This document shows, piece by piece, positions 44,129 through 52,809 of a DNA stretch of 64,000 bases. The DNA is taken from assembly GCF_000159015.1 (NCBI RefSeq), contig NZ_DS999543.1, positions 372,001 through 436,000 on the forward strand. The letters run 5' to 3'. Origin of the DNA: Gleimia coleocanis DSM 15436 (GTDB taxonomy: Bacteria; Actinomycetota; Actinomycetes; Actinomycetales; Actinomycetaceae). Within the stretch, counting starts at the first letter, position 1. Every line of letters begins with the position of its first letter. A program made the position numbers and the translations under genes. Below the pieces are notes generated by a model that did not search any database, was not told the DNA's origin, and worked only from the letters and a program-made list of their open reading frames with translations.

Positions 44129-44773
44129 GTTTGTGTAGATACAACGGTGGGTAACGGGGTTAGGCTTATTGGACAGAGTCAGGGTTATACGACATGTGGT
44201 GTTGCTAGGTAACCAACTTTTCGTTGTTAGTGCTGGGGGAAGTCGGGTTTTTGTTTGGGCCTGTGCTCAATATAGGTGAGGAAGCGGGTTAGCTATGTTT
44301 GGGGTAAGTTATTTCAAAAAAGATACCCTGAAGTTTAAGGAAAATCGTAGATGCATGTGTTGGGGTAGGTTTTTCCAAAAAACCTACCCCAAACGTGGAT
44401 TTTTTAGGACACAAGCAACACAATTTGGACTCTAACCCCATATTCAGAAAAGCTAGGTGTGTTAACTCGGCTACCGAAGGCTAAGTGCAGACAGTTTCCT
44501 ACGGTACTTAGGACAGTGTTACTCAGTTTCGCATTAAGTAGCCAAGTCACCTTCCCAATACCTAGCATGTTTTAACTATCACGAGGAAAGATGCATTCGA
44601 AATAGCACTAGTGAAAAACCAAAGTAAAACAGTAAAGCCCCATTATTACCCCAAGCAGGATTTTTAGAGATACTAGTGATTTTCTGAGACAATGCAACTT
44701 GGTAATGTGAGTAAAAATAGTGGTAGTAAGAAACCTGCACTCACCCGCAGGAATGATGTTAGTAGGCTTCACA
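44129..44773. other. 645-bp gene-poor intergenic region
   Basis: No coding frame of convincing length or composition is seen on either strand. The region contains copy B of the two-hairpin repeat and, at 44649-44660, CCCCAAGCAGGA, identical to 12 bases at the 3' end of the CAT tRNA gene at 43180-43191 in the same orientation. It could be a decayed gene or a scar of past integration. It ends where the lipoprotein gene terminates on the minus strand. Confidence 0.5.
44298..44392. repeat. Two-hairpin repeat element, copy B
   Basis: A weaker hairpin (GGGGTA...TACCC, 44301-44328) is followed after about 30 bases by a perfect 15-bp hairpin (44360-44374 with 44378-44392, core GGGGTAGGTTTTT). It has the same 95-base length and parts as copy A at 17937-18031, in reverse order. 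Here it is not directly beside a gene end, so it is unlikely to be just a terminator. Confidence 0.65.
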
Positions 44774-45787
44774 TTACTCAGCAGGCACGGTTACCACACC
44801 TGGAAGTGGCGAAGCACCCACAAACTCATTAGCTATAGACAACTTAAACAAAGCCGAAAACGCTAAACCGGTCTGCGGAATTTCTGCGGATACACTCAGG
44901 CCCGCCGTAGGCTGTGAAACATACGCTAAGGCCGTAGACAACAGAAGTTGATCATTAATCTTATGTAAAGCAACCGATGGAGTAGAACCGGTAGCGGCAA
45001 CTTCAAAAGCCCCCAGACAAGAACCAGTCCGGTGATCAGCAACGCCAGCACTCCAAGCTGTAATCGCGTCCTTTTCCAAACCCAACACCATTTGGCGTAT
45101 CAAAGGCGCATAAACATCAGAATCCGCAGCAGACATTTGTGTCTCTAAAACTGGTAAAATCTGAACCGCACAATCCCAGTCAGTAACCATGTTGGCACTA
45201 GGCTCATCGCCCTCGGGAAAATCTTGAGCAGTGGAAACAGCCAACTCGGATTTATTTAAAACTGCCATCAACTTATCTAATGAACCCGCTGCCTGCGCTA
45301 AATGTACGCCAGTGCGGAACTTTTCAAGTACCGTGGAAGTACCCAGCAAACGTACGTTTTCATCCGTAACGTTACCTAAAGCGTGGAAATCAGCGAGCGC
45401 ATCCATAACCATTTCTTCAGCTAACGTAGCTGGTTCTACGCTGGGTTTAGGTAGCTTATTAGCCGGGTCCTCAGCGTCGGCAGGTACACCATTGGGCCAC
45501 GGATTCCAAGCTCCGCCAAGGGTTTTAATCCGCGCTTCGGAAGTGGAAGTGTAAGCAGTTAACCATTTATTACACTCTGGGCAAGATCCAGATTGAGTAA
45601 CTTCTGTCGCGCTGGTCGTAAACCGTTGATCATCAAAAATAATATCTTGTAAAACCAAGGTTTCCGGTGCAGTTTCAGGCAAAATCGGGTGACCGTAATC
45701 CCAGTGAACACTGCAACCCGCAAGTGATAAAGACACGGCAGTGCCAGCTAGGAAAGCTGGAAAAGAACGTGAGATACGCAAAAACAT
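44774..45787 (-). CDS. Lipoprotein of unknown function with CxxC motif
   Basis: This 337-residue protein starts at the ATG at 45787 (MFLRISRSFPAFLAG) with GGAG eight bases upstream; a longer upstream reading would bury the signal peptide. The lipobox is LSLAGCS. The mature part has a CPEC pair within SGSCPECNKWLTAY and then several long amphipathic helices, with a single further cysteine near the end (TGSCLGAF). It is divergent from rimP, with about 125 bases between the two starts. A helical domain protein with a CxxC pair next to rimP is known in actinobacteria but its function is not. Confidence 0.62.
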   Translation of the reverse strand: MFLRISRSFPAFLAGTAVSLSLAGCSVHWDYGHPILPETAPETLVLQDIIFDDQRFTTSATEVTQSGSCPECNKWLTAYTSTSEARIKTLGGAWNPWPNGVPADAEDPANKLPKPSVEPATLAEEMVMDALADFHALGNVTDENVRLLGTSTVLEKFRTGVHLAQAAGSLDKLMAVLNKSELAVSTAQDFPEGDEPSANMVTDWDCAVQILPVLETQMSAADSDVYAPLIRQMVLGLEKDAITAWSAGVADHRTGSCLGAFEVAATGSTPSVALHKINDQLLLSTALAYVSQPTAGLSVSAEIPQTGLAFSALFKLSIANEFVGASPLPGVVTVPAE

Positions 45788-45914
45788 GAGGTTATCTCCA
45801 CTAAACGCTGGTTGCGGGTATGAAACTGCGGATTTTTTAGGCATAATAGGAAACCTAGTCACCATTTACGATGATTCCATAAGTTACGGAAAATGGCGAC
45901 ATTGAGGAGCAGAT

Positions 45915-46421
45915 GTGAGCAGAACAGCAATCGAAGAAAAAGTACTCGACTGCGTAGAGCCCGTTGTTAAGGCACAGGGGCTATTTCTTGAAGATGTGAA
46001 AGTATCCGAACGGTCCGAAACGGTCGTTCGGATTATTGTCGACCTGGAAGAAGGAACATACCTAGTAAGCTCTGATGACCTTCAGGAAGTTTCTTGGAAA
46101 ATTTCTGAAGCATTGGATGCGGCTGACCCCATTGAACAGGCATACACTCTGGAAATTTCCACCCCGGGGGCGGAACGTAAGCTACATACCCCTCGCCACT
46201 ACCGCCGTTCCCTGAACCGCTTGGTAGAAATCAAGCTGGCAGATAAGAGCGAGTTACGCGGTTTTATTCGCGAGGTCGGTGAATCTGAACTCACCCTGGA
46301 AGAAGAAGCTAAAGCACCTAAACCAGGTATGAAGCCAAAGCCAGGCAAGCTGGTGACTGTAAGTTTTGAAAATATTTCTAAAGCCCGCGTTCGCGTAGAC
46401 TTTGGATCTCTGAAAGATTAG
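45915..46421 (+). CDS. rimP: Ribosome maturation factor RimP
   Basis: This 168-residue protein assists 30S subunit assembly. The two-domain layout is seen: N-terminal alpha/beta part with IEEKVLDCVEPVVKAQGLFLEDVKV and the LEISTPGAERKL hinge, then a C-terminal Sm-like barrel (RLVEIKLADKSELRGFI). The start is GTG at 45915 with GAGGAGCA upstream. It heads the rimP-nusA-ylxR-infB-rbfA-truB cluster; nusA starts eight bases after its stop. Confidence 0.95.
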   Translation: MSRTAIEEKVLDCVEPVVKAQGLFLEDVKVSERSETVVRIIVDLEEGTYLVSSDDLQEVSWKISEALDAADPIEQAYTLEISTPGAERKLHTPRHYRRSLNRLVEIKLADKSELRGFIREVGESELTLEEEAKAPKPGMKPKPGKLVTVSFENISKARVRVDFGSLKD

Positions 46422-46429
46422 GAGTCATT

Positions 46430-47473
46430 GTGGAAATCGATATGTCAGCTTTGCGCGAAGTCGAAAGCACTCTAGAAATTGACGGGATTACCCTTGTAAA
46501 AGCCATTGAAGATGCGCTTTTGAAGGTCTACCACAAGATGCCCGGTTCCATTAAAGAAGCTCGCATTGAAATCGACCGTAAGACCGGTAAGGTAGCTGTA
46601 ATGGCAACCGAATTCGATGACGACGATAACCCAATCGGCGAATTCGACGACACTCCAAAAGAATTTGGACGCATCGCAACTGCAACTGCGCGTTCAATCA
46701 TTACCCAGCGCATCCGCGAAGCTGATGACTCTAAGGTATTGGGCGAGTTCCGCAATAAGACTGGAACCGTCGTAGTCGGTACTGTTGAAGCCCACACCAA
46801 CCCACACTTTACGCTACTTCGCGTCGGTGAATTTGAAGCAATTTTGCCTGAATCTGAAAAGGTCCCTGGCGAAACCTACGAACACGGTAAGGTTATCCGC
46901 GCTTACGTTTTGGAAGTAACTCGCGGTGAACGTGGGGCTCGTATTACTGTGTCTCGTTCCCACCCTAACTTCGTGGAAGCGCTGTTTGCTCGTGAAGTTC
47001 CAGAAATTGCCCAGGGGCTGGTAGAGATCAAGTCCGTTGCTCGTGAAGCTGGACACCGTTCAAAGATTGCTGTGGCAGCAACTGAAGAAGGTATTAACGC
47101 TAAGGGGGCTTGCATTGGTCCAATGGGGCGTCGCGTTCGTGCAGTAATGACTGAACTGCAGGGAGAGAAAATCGATATTGTGGATTATTCCACCGATCCA
47201 GCACGTTTCATTGCAAACTCTCTTTCCCCAGCACGTGTGTCTACTGTAACCATCGATAGCCTGCCAGAAAAGAAAGCTACCGTAATCGTGCCTGACTTCC
47301 AGTTCTCACTGGCTATCGGCCGTGAAGGTCAGAACGCACGTTTGGCTGCACGTTTGTGTGGATTCCACATCGATATTCACTCTGACACTGAATCAGGTTA
47401 CGGCGTGATGGCGTCTGACGTTTCCCGCCCAGACGTGAGCAACGCTTCACTAAACGAAGAAGACCTTTACTGA
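46430..47473 (+). CDS. nusA: Transcription elongation/antitermination factor NusA
   Basis: This 347-residue factor binds RNA polymerase and nascent RNA. It has the N-terminal RNAP-binding domain, an S1 domain (about GTVVVGTVEAHTNPHFTLLR), and two KH domains with ACIGPMGRRVRAVM and AIGREGQNARLAARL. The long C-terminal acidic repeats of E. coli NusA are absent, as is normal in actinobacteria. The start is GTG at 46430 with AGGAG upstream. ylxR follows after about 70 bases. Confidence 0.96.
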   Translation: MEIDMSALREVESTLEIDGITLVKAIEDALLKVYHKMPGSIKEARIEIDRKTGKVAVMATEFDDDDNPIGEFDDTPKEFGRIATATARSIITQRIREADDSKVLGEFRNKTGTVVVGTVEAHTNPHFTLLRVGEFEAILPESEKVPGETYEHGKVIRAYVLEVTRGERGARITVSRSHPNFVEALFAREVPEIAQGLVEIKSVAREAGHRSKIAVAATEEGINAKGACIGPMGRRVRAVMTELQGEKIDIVDYSTDPARFIANSLSPARVSTVTIDSLPEKKATVIVPDFQFSLAIGREGQNARLAARLCGFHIDIHSDTESGYGVMASDVSRPDVSNASLNEEDLY

Positions 47474-47541
47474 TTTTCTAGGTAAACTAGATGGTTGGGA
47501 CAGTTCTTTGCTGAACTGTGTCTAAAAACGGAAAGGAAACC

Positions 47542-47850
47542 ATGGCGAACCCAGTTATGCGTCAATGCGTGGGGTGTCATAAGGTTACTGACCGAACTGA
47601 GTTAGTTCGCTGTGCGTATAACGCAGAAACTGACGCGATTGAAGTTGGACTGTCCCACCAGCTACCTGGACGTGGAGTCTGGGTGCATGCTGATCCAAAA
47701 TGTTTGCAAAAAGGCATCCGCTCCCGCGGATTTACGCGAACTTTAAAACTTATGGATTTAAGCAAAACATCTGCCTGTACGGTGGAAGCAATGCAGAAGC
47801 TAGCAGCGGATGTACTCCAGTACGCACGGTGTGTACTGCAGCAGAGTTAA
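47542..47850 (+). CDS. ylxR: YlxR-family nucleic-acid-binding protein
   Basis: This 102-residue small protein has the YlxR core: RQCVGCHKVTDRTELVRC at the start and PGRGVWVHADPKCLQKGIRSRGFTRTLK in the middle. I chose the ATG at 47542 because it is preceded by GGAAAGGAAACC; an earlier GTG lacks that support. YlxR is found between nusA and infB in many bacteria and has been linked to RNase P regulation in Bacillus. The C-terminal 25 residues beyond the fold are not conserved. Confidence 0.88.
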   Translation: MANPVMRQCVGCHKVTDRTELVRCAYNAETDAIEVGLSHQLPGRGVWVHADPKCLQKGIRSRGFTRTLKLMDLSKTSACTVEAMQKLAADVLQYARCVLQQS

Positions 47851-47923
47851 TGGAAGCGGGTTGGAAGCTGATGGGCACCCGATGAGTACCCAGCGATGAG
47901 CTGCCAGCAATATTAACGGTCTG

Positions 47924-47954
47924 TCCTGTTTGAGGGATGGACCTCAGACAGGAG
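47924..47954 (+). promoter_or_regulatory. RNA hairpin covering the infB ribosome-binding site
   Basis: TCCTGTTTGAGG (47924-47935) and CCTCAGACAGGA (47942-47953) form a 12-bp stem with one G-U pair and a six-base loop. The 3' arm contains the AGGA of the infB Shine-Dalgarno (AGGAG, 47950-47954); the GTG start is at 47959. The structure could restrict infB translation. Confidence 0.6.
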
Positions 47955-47958
47955 AAAA

Positions 47959-50742
47959 GTGGCAAAGTTGCGTGTTCACGAGCTTGCGAAAGAGCTCGGA
48001 ATTACGAGTAAAGATTTGCTCGCATTTTTAAAGGAAAACGGAGAATTCGTTAAGTCGGCATCCTCGACTATCGAAGCTCCAGTAGTACGTAAAGTACGTG
48101 AAAAGCTTGAAGCTGAGGGCGTAGCAAAGGCGCCTAAGGCAAAGGCTGAAAAGCCAGCCGCTGAAAAACCAGCTGCAAAGCTAAAGGCTGCTAAGACTGA
48201 AAAGCCAGTTGAAGCTGAAGAAAAGCCAGAAGCAGCGCCAAAACCAGCTGCTGCTAAGCCAGCTCCGAAGCCAGCGGCAAAGAAGATTGAAAAGGCTGAA
48301 AAACCAGTTGAAGCTGAAGAGAAGCCAGCTTCCCGTCCGGGGCCACGCCCAGGCAATAACCCATTCGCATCTGCACAGGGGATGCCACGTCCAGGTGGCA
48401 CGGGCGGTCCACGTCCAGGACCTCGTCCGGGGCCACGCCCAGGCAATAACCCATTTGCTTCCTCCCAGGGGATGCCACGTCCAGGTGGTACCGGCGCAGC
48501 TGGTGAAAAGCCACGTGGACCACGCCCAGGTGGCGCAGGACGCGGTGCAAACGCGGCTGCTGGTGCAGGTGAAAAGGGTCGTGGCCGTGGTCCACGCCCA
48601 GGTGGCGCAGGCGATAAGCCACGCGCACCACGCCCAGCTGGAAACGTAGAAAACTCAGAAGCAACTGCAGCTAACAACGAACGTCGCGGCGGTGGCCGTG
48701 GTCCACGTCCAGCAGCAGGTGGCTCTGCAGCTCCACGCCCAGGTGCAGGCTTTGGTGGTGGCGCACCAGCCAACAACGGTCCAGCTCCACGCGGTGGACG
48801 CGGTGGCCGTGGCTCTACTCAGGGTGCATTCGGTCGCGGTACCGGCACCGGCAAGAAGGGACGCAAGTCTAAGCGCGCAAAGCGTCAAGAATACGAACAG
48901 CAGAATGCACCAGTAATCGGTGGTGTCCAGATTCCACGCGGAAATGGCGCAACCGTACGTATCCGTCAAGGTGCGTCCCTGGCTGACTTCGCAGAACGTA
49001 TTGAAGTAAACCCAGCATCTTTGGTTACCGTACTGTTCCACCTCGGTGAAATGGCTACCGCAACCCAGTCCCTGGATGAAGACACCTTCGCACTGTTGGG
49101 CTCTGAACTGGGCTACGACGTGCAGGTAGTTTCCCCAGAAGATGAAGACCGTGAACTGCTGGAATCCTTCTCTATCGACCTTGAGGCAGAAGAACTGGAC
49201 GATGTAGAACACCTCCAGTCTCGCCCACCAGTAGTAACCGTTATGGGTCACGTTGACCACGGTAAGACTAAGCTGCTTGATGCCATTCGCTCTACCGACG
49301 TGGTAGATACCGAACACGGTGGCATTACCCAGCACATTGGTGCATACCAGGTACACGTAACCCACGATGACGAATCCCGTCTGATTACCTTCATCGACAC
49401 CCCAGGTCACGAAGCGTTCACCGCAATGCGTGCTCGTGGTGCACAGGTGACCGACATTGCGATTCTGGTTGTCGCAGCAGATGACGGCGTTATGCCACAG
49501 ACTGTTGAAGCAATCAACCACGCGCAGGCAGCTGACGTGCCAATCGTTGTCGCTGTAAACAAGGTTGATAAGCCAGAAGCTAACCCAGGTAAGATTCGCG
49601 CACAGCTAACCGAATACGGTTTGGTAGCTGAAGAATACGGCGGCGACGTAATGTTCGTTGACGTATCTGCAAAGCAACGACAAGGCATCAACGACTTGCT
49701 CGAAGCAGTTCTGCTTACCGCAGACGCTGCTCTGAACCTAACCGCAAACCCAGATTCACTGGCACGTGGTGTGGCGATTGAAGCTAACCTGGACCGCGGT
49801 CGTGGTTCCGTAGCAACCATGCTGGTGCAGCGCGGTACCTTGCGCGTCGGTGACGCAATCGTAGCTGGTTCATCTCACGGTCGTGTACGTGCAATGTTCG
49901 ACGAATGGGGCGAAGTTGTGAACGAAGCTGGTCCATCCCGACCAGTCCAGGTTCTGGGCTTAACCTCTGTCCCACGTGCAGGTGACGGCTTCCTGGTAGC
50001 TGAAGACGATCGTACTGCCCGTCAGATTGCTGACAAGCGTGAAACTGCTGAACGTCAGGCACAGCTGGCTCGCCGTCGTAAGCGCGTTTCCCTGGAAGAC
50101 TTTGATAAGGTCCTCAAGGAAGGTAAGGTTGATACCCTCAACCTCATCATCAAGGGTGACGTTTCCGGTGCTGTGGAAGCATTGGAAGATTCCCTGCTCA
50201 AGATCGACGTCGGCGACGAAGTACAGTTGCGTATCATCCACCGCGGTGTTGGCGCAATCACCCAGAACGACGTTAACCTGGCAACCGTTGACAATGCAGT
50301 TATCATCGGCTTTAACGTACGACCTGCAGAACAGGTTGCACGACTGGCTGAAGATGAAGGCGTTGAAATCAAGTACTACTCAGTTATCTACTCTGCGTTG
50401 GAAGAAGTGGAAGCCGCCATGAAGGGCATGCTGAAGCCAATCTACGAAGAAGTCCAGCTGGGTACTGCAGAAATCCGTCAGGTATTCCGCTCTGGTAAGT
50501 TCGGTAACATCGCTGGCTGTATTATCCGTAAGGGCACCATCAAGCGTGGCACTAACGCCCGCCTCATCCGTGATGGCGTTGTGCTGCAGGAAAACTTGGA
50601 AATCAAGTCCCTGCGCCGCGAAAAGGACGATGTAACTGAAGTCCGTGAAGGCTACGAATGTGGTATGACCCTAGGCTGGAAGGATATCGCCGAAGGCGAC
50701 ATCATCGAAACCTGGGAAATGCGCGAAAAGCCACGCGACTGA
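47959..50742 (+). CDS. infB: Translation initiation factor IF-2
   Basis: This 927-residue GTPase delivers initiator tRNA to the 30S subunit. The N-terminal 60 residues form the IF2-N domain ([21 protein letters not shown]). Residues 60-310 are Ala/Lys/Glu then Pro/Arg/Gly-rich and include a 30-residue direct repeat built on [13 protein letters not shown] and [10 protein letters not shown]. The G domain starts near residue 430 with [29 protein letters not shown] and NKVDKP follow. The start is GTG at 47959. The rbfA-truB pair lies beyond a hairpin downstream. Confidence 0.97.
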   Translation: MAKLRVHELAKELGITSKDLLAFLKENGEFVKSASSTIEAPVVRKVREKLEAEGVAKAPKAKAEKPAAEKPAAKLKAAKTEKPVEAEEKPEAAPKPAAAKPAPKPAAKKIEKAEKPVEAEEKPASRPGPRPGNNPFASAQGMPRPGGTGGPRPGPRPGPRPGNNPFASSQGMPRPGGTGAAGEKPRGPRPGGAGRGANAAAGAGEKGRGRGPRPGGAGDKPRAPRPAGNVENSEATAANNERRGGGRGPRPAAGGSAAPRPGAGFGGGAPANNGPAPRGGRGGRGSTQGAFGRGTGTGKKGRKSKRAKRQEYEQQNAPVIGGVQIPRGNGATVRIRQGASLADFAERIEVNPASLVTVLFHLGEMATATQSLDEDTFALLGSELGYDVQVVSPEDEDRELLESFSIDLEAEELDDVEHLQSRPPVVTVMGHVDHGKTKLLDAIRSTDVVDTEHGGITQHIGAYQVHVTHDDESRLITFIDTPGHEAFTAMRARGAQVTDIAILVVAADDGVMPQTVEAINHAQAADVPIVVAVNKVDKPEANPGKIRAQLTEYGLVAEEYGGDVMFVDVSAKQRQGINDLLEAVLLTADAALNLTANPDSLARGVAIEANLDRGRGSVATMLVQRGTLRVGDAIVAGSSHGRVRAMFDEWGEVVNEAGPSRPVQVLGLTSVPRAGDGFLVAEDDRTARQIADKRETAERQAQLARRRKRVSLEDFDKVLKEGKVDTLNLIIKGDVSGAVEALEDSLLKIDVGDEVQLRIIHRGVGAITQNDVNLATVDNAVIIGFNVRPAEQVARLAEDEGVEIKYYSVIYSALEEVEAAMKGMLKPIYEEVQLGTAEIRQVFRSGKFGNIAGCIIRKGTIKRGTNARLIRDGVVLQENLEIKSLRREKDDVTEVREGYECGMTLGWKDIAEGDIIETWEMREKPRD

Positions 50743-50770
50743 CCTGAAAGTCATCTCACTTAAAAAGTGA

Positions 50771-50816
50771 ACCTTGGGGCTTGGTCTTGCCAGACGGCAG
50801 GACCAAGCCCCAAGGT
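50771..50816 (+). terminator. Hairpin after infB
   Basis: ACCTTGGGGCTTGGTC (50771-50786) and GACCAAGCCCCAAGGT (50801-50816) are perfectly complementary over 16 bp with a 14-base loop. The following bases are not T-rich, so it may be a partial terminator or processing site between infB and rbfA. Confidence 0.6.
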
Positions 50817-50961
50817 ATTTAGCGAAAGCACTAGGAAAACTAATGCCCCAGAATCGCTCTGCACCAGCAGATGCGGTATGTTAGAAGCAGACAGTAAAAT
50901 CACCGCCCTCGGGAAGCAAACTGTAAAACCCTTCCCCAGGAAACTGAAAAGGACTTTATAA

Positions 50962-51432
50962 ATGGCAGATATTAACCGCCAACGTAAGGTAGCTGACCGG
51001 ATTCAGCAAACCGTTGCGCGCCTGCTGGAACGACGCATTAAAGACCCCCGTTTAGGCTTCGTCACCATCACCGACGTATCCGTCACCGGCGACCTACAGC
51101 ACGCCACCATTTTCTACACCGTATTCGGGAAAGCCTCTGATGCGGAACGCACTCAGAAAGCCCTCAACTCTGCTAAAGGTATGATTCGTTCTGAAGTAGG
51201 TAAAGCCCTGGGAATCCGCCTCACCCCAACCATCGAATTTGTTGCCGACGCGCTGCCACAGTCCGCAGCTCGCCTTGAAGACGCACTGGCTCGCGCACAG
51301 GCAGCAGACCAACGTGTAGCCGACCTTGCCGCTAATGCTGAATATGCAGGCGAAGCCGACCCATATAAGCATGAAGAAGCAGGCGACGACTCTGACGACT
51401 TAGACGAAAACGAAGAAGACGACTTTCAGTGA
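50962..51432 (+). CDS. rbfA: 30S ribosome-binding factor RbfA
   Basis: This 156-residue protein helps mature the 5' end of 16S rRNA and aids cold adaptation. The KH-like core reads [50 protein letters not shown] and LRLTPTIEF-like [10 protein letters not shown]. An acidic C-terminal tail of about 35 residues extends past the fold. Its stop overlaps the truB GTG by four bases. Confidence 0.95.
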   Translation: MADINRQRKVADRIQQTVARLLERRIKDPRLGFVTITDVSVTGDLQHATIFYTVFGKASDAERTQKALNSAKGMIRSEVGKALGIRLTPTIEFVADALPQSAARLEDALARAQAADQRVADLAANAEYAGEADPYKHEEAGDDSDDLDENEEDDFQ

Positions 51433-52448
51433 CCGAAACTGAAGAACAAACCCCACAGCGACGGGGTCACGGGCCACGCCTAGAAGTACCCCGCGCCGAA
51501 ACCACCGCTGCCGACGGACTAATCATCATTAATAAGCCAGCGGGCGTGACCAGCCACGACGTAGTCTCAGCCTCTCGGCGCTTGAGCGCCACCCGCAAAG
51601 TCGGACACGCCGGAACTCTAGACCCCATGGCAACCGGCATGCTGATTATCGGCGTAGGCAAAGCAACCCGCCTGCTGCACTACATCACCGGCGCAGACAA
51701 AGGATACCTAGCACGCATACAACTGGGGGTATCCACAGATTCAGATGACGCCGACGGTGAAATTACTGCAGTAAACTCTATCCCCGGGACCCGGCTGTTT
51801 GGATTAACTAAAGAAATCGACGCGCAAATGCGGTACTTCGTGGGCGATATTATGCAACGCCCTACGACAGTATCTGCGATTAAAGTCAACGGGAAACGAG
51901 CACACGCACTGCATCGGGCCGGGGAAGAAATTGAGTTAGCTGCCCGTCCCGTGCACGTCGCTAAGTTTGCTCGCATGAGTGAAGTCGAGTTTGTTGAAGT
52001 AACCCTCGACGATGAACCCTATACTTTCGCCGAATTTGATGTCGTTGTAGAGTGCTCTTCAGGAACCTACGTGCGGGCTCTGGCACGTGACTTGGGGGCT
52101 GCGCTTGGACTTGGTGCCCACTTAACGCATCTGCACCGTTATCGCGTGGGATCTTGGACAGCGTCGCAAATGCGGGAACTAACTGATATTTCTGCGGAAG
52201 TAGCAGAAAACGGTCAAGTACAAGTAATCAGCTTAACCGACGCTTGCTTGCAAGAATATGATGGTCTGGAACTAAACGAGGTGCAAGCTATCGCCCTGTG
52301 CAACGGCAATACAACTCGATTAACCGCTGATGCCACCAAGTCTCCGATTGTTGCCGCCCTCTATAACGGGCAGGTTAGAGGATTGCTTGAAAGAGACGGT
52401 AACGGGTATCGTCCGCTCGTTATTTTCGAAACGGAAATGCCAGCTTGA
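51429..52448 (+). CDS. truB: tRNA pseudouridine-55 synthase TruB
   Basis: This 339-residue enzyme makes pseudouridine 55 in the T-loop of tRNA. The motifs [35 protein letters not shown] with the catalytic aspartate, and [23 protein letters not shown] are present, with a C-terminal PUA-like region. The start is GTG at 51429, overlapping rbfA. A small Cys/His-rich protein gene and ribF follow. Confidence 0.95.
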   Translation: MTETEEQTPQRRGHGPRLEVPRAETTAADGLIIINKPAGVTSHDVVSASRRLSATRKVGHAGTLDPMATGMLIIGVGKATRLLHYITGADKGYLARIQLGVSTDSDDADGEITAVNSIPGTRLFGLTKEIDAQMRYFVGDIMQRPTTVSAIKVNGKRAHALHRAGEEIELAARPVHVAKFARMSEVEFVEVTLDDEPYTFAEFDVVVECSSGTYVRALARDLGAALGLGAHLTHLHRYRVGSWTASQMRELTDISAEVAENGQVQVISLTDACLQEYDGLELNEVQAIALCNGNTTRLTADATKSPIVAALYNGQVRGLLERDGNGYRPLVIFETEMPA

Positions 52449-52522
52449 ACGTTCGTGCCTGGATTGGCAGATGATTTTTAATCCAGGCAAAATAGTAGTG
52501 AAAGAATGTGAGAGGAAATAAC

Positions 52523-52801
52523 ATGAGTGACGTTCCAGAACGCTTGAATCTAGGTCTGCGCGCCAAAGATGCACCAGGTAAAGCTCCAGGAAGTGGCTGT
52601 GGTTGTGGTCGCCACGGTGAATCCGCTGGACAAAAACGAGGTTGCGGTTGTGGAGGACGTCGGCATCGACACGCGCAAGCAGCTCAGCTAGCCACTGACT
52701 CAACGCGCGCAGCTGCTGCAGCAGAAGCTGCGAAACTTGCTGCTGAACTGGGTGTTGAACTGCCTGAAAATCCCGCTGCCGCTACTGACCTGGAAGCGTA
52801 A
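52523..52801 (+). CDS. Small Cys/Gly/His-rich protein, unknown
   Basis: This 92-residue protein starts at the ATG at 52523 (MSDVPERLNLG) with GAGAGGA upstream. It contains two CGC clusters, GSGCGCGRHGE and RGCGCGGRRHRHAQ, giving four cysteines and several histidines within about 30 residues, then an alanine-rich helix (RAAAAAEAAKLAAELG). The pattern suggests metal binding, probably zinc or copper, but it is not a standard zinc finger. It lies between truB and ribF with eight bases to ribF, so it is likely co-transcribed. I do not recognise the family. Confidence 0.68.
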   Translation: MSDVPERLNLGLRAKDAPGKAPGSGCGCGRHGESAGQKRGCGCGGRRHRHAQAAQLATDSTRAAAAAEAAKLAAELGVELPENPAAATDLEA

Positions 52802-52809
52802 GCAGTTTT

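Noticed and set aside
47976-48776. A 266-codon minus-strand open frame in the infB repeat region
   Set aside because: It is Pro/Ala/Gly-rich and is the mirror of the low-complexity IF-2 linker; no start signals.
50767-50961. Small 64-codon frame between infB and rbfA
   Set aside because: It is made largely of the two arms of a 16-bp hairpin and lacks a ribosome site, so it is more likely untranslated.
52449-52809. FMN riboswitch before ribF
   Set aside because: No conserved RFN core elements are seen and the region is occupied by the small Cys-rich gene.
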